From: Verpa conica
Lineage: Eukaryota > Ascomycota > Pezizomycetes > Pezizales > Morchellaceae
Reading direction: 5' to 3'
DNA length: 64,000 bases
NCBI GenBank assembly: GCA_033030425.1
Contig: JAUFSD010000014.1
Location: 186,001-250,000, forward strand
Positions 12,861-24,100 of the stretch are shown here, piece after piece; position 1 is the stretch's first letter, and every line of letters begins with the position of its first letter. A program made the translations under genes and the position numbers. The notes beneath the pieces are model-generated. The model did not search any database. It was not told where the DNA came from and saw nothing but the letters and a program-made list of their open reading frames with translations.

Positions 12861-14192
12861 CTAGATCTTCGCGGGCATCTCATAATACAACCCACTTTCC
12901 TGAAGCTCATAAATACTTCTTCTCCTACCCACCCGACCCCTCGCACGACTCGACAAACCATTCTCTATATCTTCCAGCTCTACCACCGGTACCCTATCTC
13001 TCCTATGAAGCTTATCTCTTCTAGGAGGTTTATCTCTCCTAGAAGGCTTATCCCCCCCAGAAGGCCTATGATCCACTTCGATACCATCTGTATTATATGC
13101 CACTTCTCTACTATTTTTCTTGGAAAAACAACCTCGGTGGTAGCAGATATATACTAGTACTATGAGTACCACGATAACACCACCTACAGAGCCTCCGATA
13201 ATTACAATAACTGTTTTAGATGAAGATTCAGGATCCGCCGGCGTCTGGTAAGCTGGGGGTGTGGGGTCTATAGTGGTAGTAGGTGTTATTTCTGCTGTTA
13301 CTATTTCTGTTTTTTCTGACAAAGCTCCACCCTAGAATGCGCCTTATGTGAGGATAATAGTATCTTTAAGGAGTGATTGGTGGTATTTAACTTACTGGCT
13401 CTGTTTTTGTAATGATGGTATAAAATGTAGTGTATTGTTGGACGGTAGATGTTTGTGTTGTTATTGATAGAGTTCCTGGCTAGAAAAAGACTTATGTGAG
13501 GACAATGAGAACCTTAGAGGAGAGCAATTAACAGTCTATAACCTACTACTGTATCGGTGGTATACAATGTGGTGGTGGGTTCGACATGAACTATTATCGT
13601 ATTTGTTTTTGGTGGAGCTTCACTCTAGAAGCACTCGATGTAAGAACAATGGTAACTTTAGAGGTAAATTGGCCGTAGTGTGTAGCTTACTATTGTTGTT
13701 ACCGTAGAAGTATATAATTTACTCTGTATCTCAGTAAGTGTTGTTGTTCCTATCGGCGGAGTGATATACTAGAAGATACCTAGAGTGAGAATCATAACTA
13801 CAGAGAGTCACCGGTGGTATATTTTAGCTTACCGGGCTAGTTATTACTATACTACTAGTATACGGTGTAGTGTCTAGTGGTCCGCTAACCGTTGGTTCTG
13901 TTGCTGGCGAAATTCCGCTCTATAATGTGAATATAACATTCGAAGAGAACGGCAGATAGTATGGTTTATAGCTTACTGTATTTATTGATGTTCTCGATAT
14001 CTCACTAGTGGGTAATATGACTGATGAAACTCCATACTACAAGGCGCCAATGTCAGTATGATGATAATTTCAGAGGGAAATAGTCGGCAATATGATGCAG
14101 CTTACTGTGGTGCTGCTAGTATCAGCTGTAACGCTAATCACGGTTTGTGTCGTGGGCGATGGATAAGTATACGTATTTGAGGACTCCATATC
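12861..14192 (-). CDS. modular multi-exon Thr-rich membrane protein, 5' end unresolved
   Basis: I see a C-terminal exon (12861–13331) preceded upstream by six small exons, all in phase 0: 13396–13479 (28 aa), 13547–13624 (26), 13691–13768 (26), 13833–13919 (29), 13977–14036 (20) and 14106–14192 (29). Introns are 57–69 nt, start gtaag/gtagg, end in tag, and resemble one another. The mini-exons encode Thr/Ser/Pro-rich, probably O-glycosylated outer segments (for example TTTLYTTDTV and TTFYTIITKT). The last exon carries TVIVIIGGSVGGVIVVLIV, a TM helix, then a basic tail with four PSRRDK-like repeats and an acidic/basic end. At least 314 residues are visible. The start codon and signal peptide lie upstream of 14192 and could not be placed. 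Function is unknown; a surface sensor or adhesin stalk is an inference. Confidence 0.7.
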
Positions 14193-16018
14193 CTGTGAGA
14201 TGCCAATGTGGTAATTGTGATAGACTCAGGGAAAGTGATTGTGGTAGTATTTTTGCAGCTTGCTCTGCCTGGTACCGTATGCCTTTTGTAGTTGGGTTGG
14301 CGTCGATCTTGGGGATCAAGTACTGCTATCTTTCTCACCGCCGAGTGAGGTCGTGATGAACCCTGCTGTGCCTTTTTTGTGTTCTTTTAGGAGTATTTGT
14401 TGTTCCGTCCCGTACCAGGTTTGAAAGAAGCATAGAAAAATTTGCGTCAGTTTGGGTTTGAGTGAGTGCCTGCCTATATACCCTTTATATAACTTACCCC
14501 GCGTACGCGTAAGACGTACGAAGTATGGCCTATAAGGTGGTGGTGACCTAGAAAACAGATGTGCAGGTGATTGTTGGGTCTGGTACGTTTTAGCCGTAGC
14601 TACTCGAGAGTATAACCACCATTGAGGTTTTTCAGGTAAGCTGGCAGGAAAGACATGATGTTTCAGTTACTACACTTCTAGAATGTTTGGTTACTATGAT
14701 TTGTTAGGCCGTCTGTATATGCCCGCTAAGTGAATTAATATTGTAAAGTATTCAGATTTTGATAGGCTTGGATAAGCGAATACTGTTTGCTTTTTTTTCT
14801 CTCGGGTGGCCTGTTCATATCAGTTAGACGTAACAATTACTTTGGGCGACACAATCTTATACACTTCAAGCTATGTACACCTCTTAACTCAGAAGGAATT
14901 GCAACAGCTATTACGGCTATTCATGATAGAGCTCTACGTACGGTTGATACCACAGAACTAGGCTGTCACACTTTCCAGAATGCCAAAGTATACTTTGTCT
15001 GACTACATATTTGGGGATTTCCATAATTCTCCCCTAGGGTCTGCCTCAAAGATCAGCTGTTTTGTTTAAATGCTACTATGGGAAGAATACAAAAAACACT
15101 AAGATGTACTTCTCCTGATTAAATGATCTACTTTATAACCGTACGAAGGATACCGAGTGATCACCTATGACGGTATTCACAATTATATGCCTCCCGTTGT
15201 GAGCCTCTAGGAACTTAGTGCGTCTATATAGACAAACGGGGGAGATTTTTTTTCTTATTAGATCCATTACTATCAAATCCACTGCTTTTACTAGTATTCC
15301 TAGCTGCGGGCTCTACTTGTCCGTTTACTGGGGCTCGTATTCAACTATGCCAAGGCCCATATCCTACAAAGTGAACTTTTCAGTACAGCGAACGATAAAA
15401 AAGATTGAGAAACACGAGACACGAGAATCAGCGTTCCTATTCGTTCTTTAGATTTTTGGCAAAGATTCTAGTAGTAGGATTGGCCACAATACCCTGGTAG
15501 CAGACCCTGGTTTCTCGATCTTTTTTGCCGTACGTTGTACTTAGTTTCCTAGCTCCATCGTATCAGTGGTCTAGACCTTCTTCTGTAGAAACGGAACTTC
15601 CCGAGTAATATTTCTAGCACCACCACTACGCTATTCTCATTTTACCTAGGGGGATTTCAAATCGACCTAAGATAAATACACAAAAGTACCCTTAAAGCTC
15701 TGCTTCCACATGATCATTGGTTTAAAAAGACGAATAAAGATATATATTATTTTCAAAGACGCACCATTATTTTACATAGTCATCGGTCAGAAATTAAAAA
15801 GCCACCAGTTCCTCGCACAGAACACCGCATTAACTAGAATAAATAAAAAACCGTTTTACCAGGCTAGGTCCACTACAACTACTACTACCATATTAATAAT
15901 GTGTTCTGGGGGGCGCTATATAAATTAAATCTCCTACATCACACAATATCAAAACTATCATTATGATCACCACTGGGGGGCACATCCACCGCTTCCCTTC
16001 CCCCCCGGCCACATCTCC
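14193..16018. other. intergenic stretch with unresolved 5' exons
   Basis: The first few hundred bases should contain the missing 5' exon(s) of the modular membrane-protein gene on the minus strand. A possible donor (gtgag) lies near 14340, but no signal-peptide exon could be fixed. From about 14700 on, nothing is supported. Confidence 0.4.
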
Positions 16019-17383
16019 CTAATTATCATCGAGATCGATATATGCTGGGTCAAGCCTGTTGAACATCTCCAAGGGAGCAATATATCTATTATTCTTTGTC
16101 TTTTGCGGATAATTCCAACAAACTAAATTATCGGTCTCTCGGTAATCTCTTCCATTATTTTTCATCCCCAGCCTCATAAACAAGGAAGCTTGCGGGCGAT
16201 TTTGCGCAAGACCCCCTATTATCGCGCGGAGGAGGTCCGTCTTGATCCCATCGCACCCAAAAGCACATTCAATACTAAGCATATTCAAGCGCGGCCAGCT
16301 CTCAGATGAGCCAAACAGTTTGTGGCAAAAGTTCAGGTCGCAGGTACGGCCGGGGTCAATGACTAATTTGGTAAGGTTGAATGAGATTTTCGGGATGATG
16401 CTACAAAAGTGGTGGAGTTGCTCCTCCTCACTACCGTCATAGAAGCCTGTAGAGGAGGAGCAGTATTTGCCATCGAGCGTGAGTTCCGTTAGGTGTGATC
16501 CTAACCTAGCGTATGTATAGAGCGCACCGTAGATGCATTCCGCGCTCGTGGCCATCCGTAGGATCTTAACGTGTGGCATCGATCCCGCTAAATAAGAGCC
16601 CAAGATACCTGGCTCCTGGTATTCAAAGCGATATGGGAACGGTATCTTAATATCGAGTGACCGTACCGATCTTATTCCTACTGAGTCTTCGGCTAACTCA
16701 GTATATGCATCTCGAAGGTATCCGGAGGTTTCGCTACAATGATGTTTCCTATGGTCGTACTTCCCACACTCGATACTCATTTCCTTCAATCCAAGTAACC
16801 CGCTCTCTTCGGCCTCTGCAAATAACTCCCTGAGGGGCTCAAAAAGCGCCTTTAACCTTAATTCCTTGAACTGAATTTTCTCAATCGACACCCTTGACCC
16901 AAGCGGTATATGTCTAAAAATCACATCTTCGAAGGGAGATTCCGTATCGTCGTTACGCGAGTCAGGGTCAGAAGGATCGTGCAACACCAACTCTTGCAAT
17001 TCAGAACAGCACTCGAGAATCTCTTGTTGGAGCTCACAACTCCGAAGAATCTGTTGCTGGAGTAGTAGCGGAGTAGGCTTATGTAACCCCCAAGGTACTT
17101 TTCCAGGGGTGTCACCTCCTATACGGGGTATGGATAAAGTGAGTTTTCGGACACAAGCGGCGGCGCGCACATTCGATATTAAGAAATTGTGTAGCATTGG
17201 CGCGTAGTCGCTGTAGCCTCCGATTGAGGAATAGATGAATTTAATGCATATTGTCCGTAGGGCCCGGCACGTGGAAGCGATCCTGACGATATCTTGTGAG
17301 GGAAGGTGAGCATGGTGCCAGTCGCTAGCGATGTAGCCGATAATATTGGAAAGAATTTCAGAGGGTAACGACACGAGTGACAT
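16019..17383 (-). CDS. F-box protein, tandem paralogue 1
   Basis: Intronless protein of 454 residues if it starts at the ATG at 17383 (MSLVSLPSEIL); the in-frame ATG at 17401 adds six residues. The N-terminal 45 residues form an F-box: LPSEILSNIIGYIA, then IVRIASTCRALRTICIKFIY. Such proteins normally bind Skp1 and bring substrates to an SCF ubiquitin ligase. The remainder holds leucine-rich stretches with irregular spacing (for example LTELTLDG and LVIDPGR) resembling a diverged LRR domain. It lies tail-to-head with a paralogue at 17915–19309 that shares block order, including PFPYRF / PFNALF, the segment after GS(V)RSLDIKIP, and the C-terminal ARPQASL-like motif. Substrate is unknown. Confidence 0.8.
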   Translation of the reverse strand: MSLVSLPSEILSNIIGYIASDWHHAHLPSQDIVRIASTCRALRTICIKFIYSSIGGYSDYAPMLHNFLISNVRAAACVRKLTLSIPRIGGDTPGKVPWGLHKPTPLLLQQQILRSCELQQEILECCSELQELVLHDPSDPDSRNDDTESPFEDVIFRHIPLGSRVSIEKIQFKELRLKALFEPLRELFAEAEESGLLGLKEMSIECGKYDHRKHHCSETSGYLRDAYTELAEDSVGIRSVRSLDIKIPFPYRFEYQEPGILGSYLAGSMPHVKILRMATSAECIYGALYTYARLGSHLTELTLDGKYCSSSTGFYDGSEEEQLHHFCSIIPKISFNLTKLVIDPGRTCDLNFCHKLFGSSESWPRLNMLSIECAFGCDGIKTDLLRAIIGGLAQNRPQASLFMRLGMKNNGRDYRETDNLVCWNYPQKTKNNRYIAPLEMFNRLDPAYIDLDDN

Positions 17384-17883
17384 GGTAAGATATATCAACA
17401 AGGAGTCTTTATTTGGTGATATAAGGAAGGACTTTAGAAGAATTGTATCGGCTGTAACCCGCGAGCTCTGAAGGGTGACGAGACTTATGTAAGGAGTGGC
17501 GGGACGTGTTTTACGCGATGTCTGTGCTCTTTCTCGATGCCTGAGTGATCGGCCCCATTGATTTGCTCACTATGTCATGGCAGACATATAGCGTGTGAAG
17601 CTGGAGCAAGCATTTGGTGAGATGTAAAACAACCCTTGTCGGGGCCTTCTACTGGCTCCAGCTTCATCCTCTATACCGCATGCTTGTATAGTATAATACT
17701 TAGTACAAGTTTACGGAAATACCCTATCTCTGGCTTGGCAAATAGAAACCACAGCCTTACAACCAATCTCCTACCCCCTTCCATGTTTTGAATCTAACCT
17801 TAGTACACGATAGCTGCCATTCAATATTCAGATCCTACTTGCCAATCACTAAATATATCCATACCCAGTATCCTAAACACCGA

Positions 17884-17914
17884 CTATAAGAAAGAGGTTG
17901 TACGGAGTAAGAAA
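17884..17914 (-). other. 3' flank of the second F-box gene
   Basis: AT-rich sequence directly after the stop codon of the F-box gene; no distinct element is seen. Confidence 0.3.
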
Positions 17915-19309
17915 TTAATATTCAGGGTCATAGTCCTCATAATCATCATCCCCAATATCCCCAATATCATCCTCATAATCATTATCCTCATAATACCTTT
18001 CGATAGTGTCCTCAATATCATGCTCATAGTCATGATCATCATCATAAAACTCGTCAAAATCACCCCACGCTTCCATTGGTGGATCAACGACTTCGTGCGG
18101 ACGATTAAATATCCACTCAAAATCTTCCGGGGATTTAATAAGCTTTTGCCCTTCTGTATTCCAGAGTACAAGTCCCACCGTGGATCCGGATACAAACCGA
18201 CTCAATCTCAAGGAAGCTTGCGGGCGTGCCTGGGTAAGTTCTGTCACCACAGTGTGAAGTAGGTCCGGTTTGATCCCTGCGCATGTGAAATTGCATGATA
18301 CCGTGAGTTCGGCTAGCTGCGGCCAGTCGGTGGCTTTGCCGAACAATTGATGGCAAAAAGCGTACCGTGCGTGCCGCCCAGGAAACATGCTGAATTTCTT
18401 CAGGTTCCGAGATAACTTTGGGATGATTTCGCAAATGTGGGGAGGTTCCGCATCATATTTCGAGGACCCATAATATGTGTCTTTGATTGTAAGCTCCGTG
18501 AGATTTGTCCCTAACTCGATATACGTAGAAAGTATGCTATGCAGGCACCCAGCTTCCACGTCTAAGCAAAGAGCGTTAATGTTTGGCATCAATTTCGCAA
18601 GATACCGTCCTGTAGTAGCCCACTCGTCGGGTCCGAACAGGGCGTTAAATGGTAATTTGAGCCTTAGCGTCCGCACCGACCCTACCCCCGCTATATTAGA
18701 TTCATTGCCCGCTTCCAGGGAATATCTCTCAGCCTCCGACACGGTGTGATATGTATGGTAGTCATTGCCCAGTACGCTTATTTCATGCATCTCACCAAAA
18801 TACCCTTCATCGAGCTCTGCTGGCAGCCCTTTGAAATTATCTAGTAGGTGTATTAAATCTATCCCGAGGTGTAGTGACTTGAGTGATTTTTTCGATTCTG
18901 GAGGTAGGTGATGTAGTAGCTCGCCTAGATTTGTTACAGGATTGTGACTATCTGCACCCCCGACGCCCAAGCACCGTAGTCCAGTACAGTTCATGAAGAT
19001 TTCCTGTAGGGGTAGGTCGCGGGTGGTCTCGGGTACTAGATGAAGTTCACGGATGAACGCGCCAATGTGTGGGTACTTTGTTAGGTGTTTGTGTAGAGAA
19101 AGGATTGCTGAATCGGAATTGGCTATGATCTTGGAGTAAATAAACTCTAATGTGAGGGATCTAAGACGTCGGCATGTTGAAGCAAGGCTAAGGATATCTT
19201 TGCTGGAGCAGAAATGGTCTAATTTCTGCCGCGGGAGCCAGAATGGGGATGGGGCAGAATAGCCAATAATTTCACGGAGAAGCTCAGAGGGGAGTTTGAG
19301 TAGCGGCAT
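17915..19309 (-). CDS. F-box protein, tandem paralogue 2 with acidic tail
   Basis: Intronless F-box protein, 464 residues from the ATG at 19309 (MPLLKLPSELL). That start matches the paralogue's start; the ATG at 19369 would add 20 residues without a counterpart. The F-box reads LPSELLREIIGY, then ILSLASTCRRLRSLTLEFIYSKI. A leucine-rich region follows and aligns by block order to the neighbour gene (SVRTLRLKLPF, LTELTIKD, ARPQASLRLS). It differs by a C-terminal tail of about 55 residues made almost only of Asp, Glu, Tyr and His. That tail is encoded by an imprecise repeat rich in gat/gac/tat codons and may have grown by repeat slippage. Probable SCF adaptor; target unknown. Confidence 0.8.
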   Translation of the reverse strand: MPLLKLPSELLREIIGYSAPSPFWLPRQKLDHFCSSKDILSLASTCRRLRSLTLEFIYSKIIANSDSAILSLHKHLTKYPHIGAFIRELHLVPETTRDLPLQEIFMNCTGLRCLGVGGADSHNPVTNLGELLHHLPPESKKSLKSLHLGIDLIHLLDNFKGLPAELDEGYFGEMHEISVLGNDYHTYHTVSEAERYSLEAGNESNIAGVGSVRTLRLKLPFNALFGPDEWATTGRYLAKLMPNINALCLDVEAGCLHSILSTYIELGTNLTELTIKDTYYGSSKYDAEPPHICEIIPKLSRNLKKFSMFPGRHARYAFCHQLFGKATDWPQLAELTVSCNFTCAGIKPDLLHTVVTELTQARPQASLRLSRFVSGSTVGLVLWNTEGQKLIKSPEDFEWIFNRPHEVVDPPMEAWGDFDEFYDDDHDYEHDIEDTIERYYEDNDYEDDIGDIGDDDYEDYDPEY

Positions 19310-20026
19310 TGTAATCTTCTTGGCCCTAGGAGTGAGTAAGCCTTCGCTGTAATGAGTTGTGGAAGTCAAAGGTAGGATTTACCTAGTGCAAACGTGCCTA
19401 ATTAACTAAAGATAACACGAATCTAGGGGTTTTGTAGGAACTGGTAGGATGCAGGGCTGAGATAAAGAAAGTGGGGCAGTTTAGGCACCCGATAACTCGA
19501 GGTGTAGAGCCTCCTGGTGCACATGACAGAAAGTACGCAGAGGTGTCCTGGATGCATATTCCCCTTTGCCTATTATAACTTAGCCGAATAGCCTTGATAC
19601 ACTTATAATTAATCAATTAATCAATTTACTACTTTGACCATAAGCTGTATAATCCAATATTCTTGTAAAGCTTCAGCCGTTGTAGTCTTCTCATTATATG
19701 TATATGTAGTCTGGGTCCCATCCCCATGTTGTTTGCTACACAGCGAAACAACTAAGATCTTAGCTTCTTCGGTAGCTGCAATTCTGTTAACACAGCAATT
19801 GTCTTATGATTCTAGCCTCTTAAATACATAGTATGTATAGGGGCGAGTGAGGTCTCCTAGGGCCCTTCCAGCCAACACGAGCCCTAAATCTAACCCTAGC
19901 GCCAAGAGGATCTGATGGGACTGTTCTTGGGCAGTACCGCACCTCAGCGGATACCTCACCTCATCACCTTATATATTTCTCTTATGTTTTCGAAAGATTT
20001 ACTCACCTATCGAATTAAAACCTATA

Positions 20027-20196
20027 CAGTATACACTCACCCTATAAGGGTTCGGGTCATAAGGGTACTCGCCTTATAAGGGTACGAGTAACACGACAAG
20101 ATATATATTGTGAACTTGGCATTTCATATAAGAATAGCCGCCATATAAGGATACGGTACGGGGCCTCGTCTCCATCCTTATAGGACGAGTGTACTG
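20027..20196. mobile_element. short inverted-repeat element (pogo/Fot1-like MITE)
   Basis: A 170-bp non-coding element flanked by TA on both sides (20025–20026 and 20197–20198). The left end reads CAGTATACACTCACCCTATA and the right end, reverse-complemented, reads CAGTACACTCGTCCTATA. They align with one 2-nt gap and mostly transition mismatches. TA duplication and CAGT ends are typical of pogo/Fot1 elements of the Tc1/mariner superfamily. It has no transposase, so it would need one in trans. Confidence 0.55.
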
Positions 20197-20840
20197 TATA
20201 TCTATCTACATATCTTCACGCTCTACATACATAGACTGTTTCCCACCATCACTGGCCCTTAGATGGGTTCTGGACTTTTATGGCCAGCTATTTGTGATCC
20301 TATTGTGGTGAGTCTTCGCATATCCTGAGACCTGAACCGTACGGAACCTAACTCATTGCACTAGATCTCTCACTTACTGCTGGAGTTACCACCAGGGGGT
20401 AAAAGCCGCCTTATGAACTCTACAACTCTTACAAGATGATTGGATGATATTAGACTTCATACTATTACACGATCTGACTCTCAAACAAATCTTTCATGGT
20501 GGCACACGTCGACCAGCTTATCAAAAACTGGGTGGGCTCGACACGTCTGAATATGACTACCACTACCATGGGAAAAAGAATTGTACTAAATGCAGATGAC
20601 TTAGGGTGTTGATGAGTCTCAGGAGCGGTTAAATTCTCTGGAAAGACTTTTGACGGATTAGAAAAACTATCATCATAATGATCAAGAAAGAGCCGCTTGA
20701 TTATCATAAACGTTACTCATGTGACAGATCGAGTAGAAGAGAGGAAGGCATGGAGGCTGGGGGTCAAAACAATAGAATCCCCAAGACTATGGTACCTGAA
20801 GAAATGTATTCTAGGATTTCTCACAAAGGGAGGTAAGGCT

Positions 20841-20845
20841 ATAGT
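20841..20845. other. target-site duplication ATAGT (left)
   Basis: The five bases next to the left LTR, ATAGT, are repeated exactly at 26445–26449 beyond the right LTR, marking the copia insertion site. Confidence 0.9.
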
Positions 20846-21170
20846 TGAAAAACAATAGGCTAAGTGTATAACAAAGATAGATATAACTAAAGAACAAACT
20901 TGATTGATACCTAAGAAAGGACGCAGGGAAAGCCTGCTTATATAGTTACAAATATGTTTAACATAGAAAATATCCCGTACCCAAAATATAAAGTAAAAGC
21001 CCTTCCGTTACCATACAATTCTTCCGATGCTCGGATAGAATTTCCTTCCGTCGGTTATACTATTCCTCCGCCTGGTTACCCTACCGGACCATCCGGGATT
21101 CTATTCCTCCGGTGTTGCCACACCCCTTATTCGCCACACTTAACTTCACAGAGTGTCACTCATTCCAACA
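20846..21170 (-). repeat. copia 3' LTR
   Basis: This 325-bp direct repeat matches 26120–26444 except at five transitions. It supplies the stop codon of the polyprotein, which lies 11 nt inside the LTR. Confidence 0.95.
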
Positions 21171-21180
21171 CCCTCCCTTG
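21171..21180 (-). other. polypurine tract of the copia element
   Basis: On the element strand CAAGGGAGGG sits directly before the 3' LTR and is also coding, for the last residues of the polyprotein. This is the expected place for the plus-strand primer. Confidence 0.75.
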
Positions 21181-24100
21181 CTCAAGACAGTTAAGTCGTT
21201 TAAGAAAAGTTACATGCTTCAAGCGCCCTAGTCCTTTGGTAAACAAATCTGCTGCATTGTCCGCAGTTGGTACATATGAAAGTAAAAAATCCCCCGCTGA
21301 ATACCTTTCTCGAATATAGTGAAAATGAGTTTCAATATGTTTCGACCGACGATGAAAAACTGGATTTCTGGTGAGAGCTAGTGATCCGGTGTTATCGCCG
21401 AATAGTTCATAGACGCGCTTTGGTTTTGGCCAAAGTGCTAGTTCGTCGAGTCCTCTCTTTAACCATATCATCTGTCTGGCTGCCTCTGATAATGCCATGT
21501 ATTCCGCTTCTGTTGACGAAATAGCTACCGATTTTTGTTTCTCGGTTTTCCACGTGATTAGGCAGTCGTTAAGTAAAAAGCAGTTGCCAGAGAAGGATTT
21601 TCGGGAGTCCATATCGGAGGCGTGGCTAGCATCAGCGAATCCTTTTAGCGACATACTTTGGCTAATTACTCGTGGGTACACCAGTGCTTGATGGATGGTC
21701 CCTCGCAGATACCGGAGTACTCTTTGCAGCGCTATTGTATGCTCGGGTCCTGGGTTCGATGAAAATTGTGACAGAAAGGTTACTGCAAATGCTATATCTG
21801 GCCGAGTGCCTAGTGCGGCATACATTAACGATCCCACTATCGCTTGGTAGTGTGCTATTTCTGCGCCGGTGGCTGTTCCTGGTTCAGATGCTACTAGTCC
21901 ATGATTTTCAAAAGGAGTAGTGACTGTTCGGCATTCCATCATATCAAATCGCTCGAGAACTTGCTGAATATACGCTGATTGGCTGAGAGCTATTTGTTGT
22001 TCGGAGACGACTACTTTTATCCCGACTATCCAGGTTATCTTTCCTCCATCTGTCATCCGAAAAATCTTGGCTAGGTGTGAGGCTACTCGCTCGTCTTCCG
22101 CTGTGTCACAGAAGAAGGTTCCTAAGTCATCGACGAAGGCGGCTATGATCAGGGTTCCGTTCTGATTTATGAACACACTTGGGTCGAAGGAACTTCGTCT
22201 CAGTCCTAAAATTTCGAGTTCTTTGAATAGCACGGCGTGCCATTCTCGAGGTGACTGTTTTAGTCCGTAAAGTGTTTTCTTCAGTTTTAGTACTTGTCCC
22301 CCCTTTACTTCGTACCCTAGTGGTTGTTCGACATATACTTCTTCTTTTATTTTTCCGTTTAAGAAAGCATTTTTTACATCGCTTTGTCGTGTGTCCCATT
22401 TTGCCGGGTGGCACGCTAGAATCGCAAATAGCATTCTCAGGGATTCATACCGGAAAACTGGGGAGAAGGTTTCTTCGTAGTCGATTCCGTATACTTGAGA
22501 GAAGCCTTTGGCTACAAACCGTGCTTTGTATCGAGTAATTTCGCCACTTGGTCCAAGTTTCTGGGTGTACACCCATCTGCTTTTGACTACTTTTTTGGGT
22601 TGAGGGGGTCTTGGAACTACATCCCATACTTCATTAAGAATTAATGCCTCGTATTCTTCCTTCATGGCTTCTTCCCATTTTTCCTTGTCTTTGCTGTTTG
22701 TGGCTTCTTGGAAGGTCGTGGGGCAGGATGTAACTGTTAGGAGTTCTTCCACCAGCCGGGCTGGTTTCTTGATTTCTCTTTGTCCTTTTCTTCTGACTAA
22801 GGGAATGTCGGCATCTCTTGGTTTGACCCACTCATTTGGGTGACTTGGTGCGCTTGGTGGTTCTGATCCGAGTGGCCACCGTGGAGGGGTAGAGGGTCCT
22901 TGTCCCATATCTTCCATTTCCTCATCTTCGAAGGTCATAGTTATTTCCCCTTCTTCTTCTTTGTCGCTTTCCGAGGATTCGTCTGACGTTTCTTGTCTTT
23001 CTCTGAAGTCTCCAGGAAAGCTGACGAATTCTTTTGGTGACGGAGGTGGTAATTCTTGATCGGGGGTCTGAGGGGAGACAGCTGATTCCTTTTTTTGCCT
23101 TGTCTCGGTTTTTTCTTCTTTTTCTGAATCTGATGACGAGTCGGAGGACGAGGAGGACGAGGAGGATGAGGAGGATGAGGAGAAGGGTTGTTTAGGGAAA
23201 AAACTATTCGAAGCTTCTTTGTTTTTAACTGTAGGTTTCTCAAACCGAACATCTCTGCTCCGAATTATCTGTTTCCTGGTGGGTATATAGACCCGGTATT
23301 CTTGTTGGCTTTCTCCGAATCCACAGATTTTGCCTTCTTCTGCTCTGGGGGATAACTTAGTTCCTGGTTTTCTTGCTTCTGGCGGGCAGAAAACATAGGC
23401 CGTTTCTCCGAAGTAGCGCAGGTGTCCTATTATTGGTTTCCGTTTGTAGTATGCTTCGAAGGGGGTTTGTTTTTCTAGTGACGAGTGTGGTAGACGATTT
23501 TTAACATGAGTTAGCATTGCTACCGCTTCTCCCCACAGGCTTGGTGGTAATCCCGAATTGATCCCCGCAGTTCGAACTAGGTCCTGTATTGTACGATTGA
23601 ACCTTTCTGCTACCCCATTTGACTCGTGGGAATAGGGGACAGTTGTTTCGTGTTTGATGCCTTTTTGACTGAATACTTCTTTGAGGGTAGCGTTGACGTA
23701 CTCTCCTCCATTGTCCGTTCGAAACCTTTGTACGGTAAGACCTGTTTGTGTTTCTACCGCTAGAATATATTTTCTGATGGCTTCTGGTGCATCACTCTTG
23801 TTCTTGAGTAGGACAACCACAGTAAACCGTGAGAAATCATCAATTAGGGACATGAAGTAATGATACCCCCCCGGTGCCTGAGTTGATTGTTTTCCACTAA
23901 GATCCGAATGAACCAATTCCAGTATCCTAGATGTTTTGGACGTACTCGGGGCCCGTGGTAACTTGGTAGCTTTCCCTAGCTGGCAGGCTGTGCACCCTTC
24001 GAACTTGTCGGGCAGGAGTTGAGGATCTTGTACCATTCTTTTTATTTTTCTTAGACCGTCTGATGGGAGGTGGCCGAGTCGTTGATGCCAGAGTGAGGAT

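Larger units (their letters stand above)
19310..20845. other. intergenic stretch with a small transposon
   Basis: Apart from the inverted-repeat element at 20027–20196, no gene is supported. The right end borders the copia element. Confidence 0.5.

Noticed and set aside
12680..13024. Plus-strand ORF of 114 codons with hydrophobic start
   Set aside because: It lies opposite the last exon and 3' flank of the modular membrane-protein gene and has no domain.
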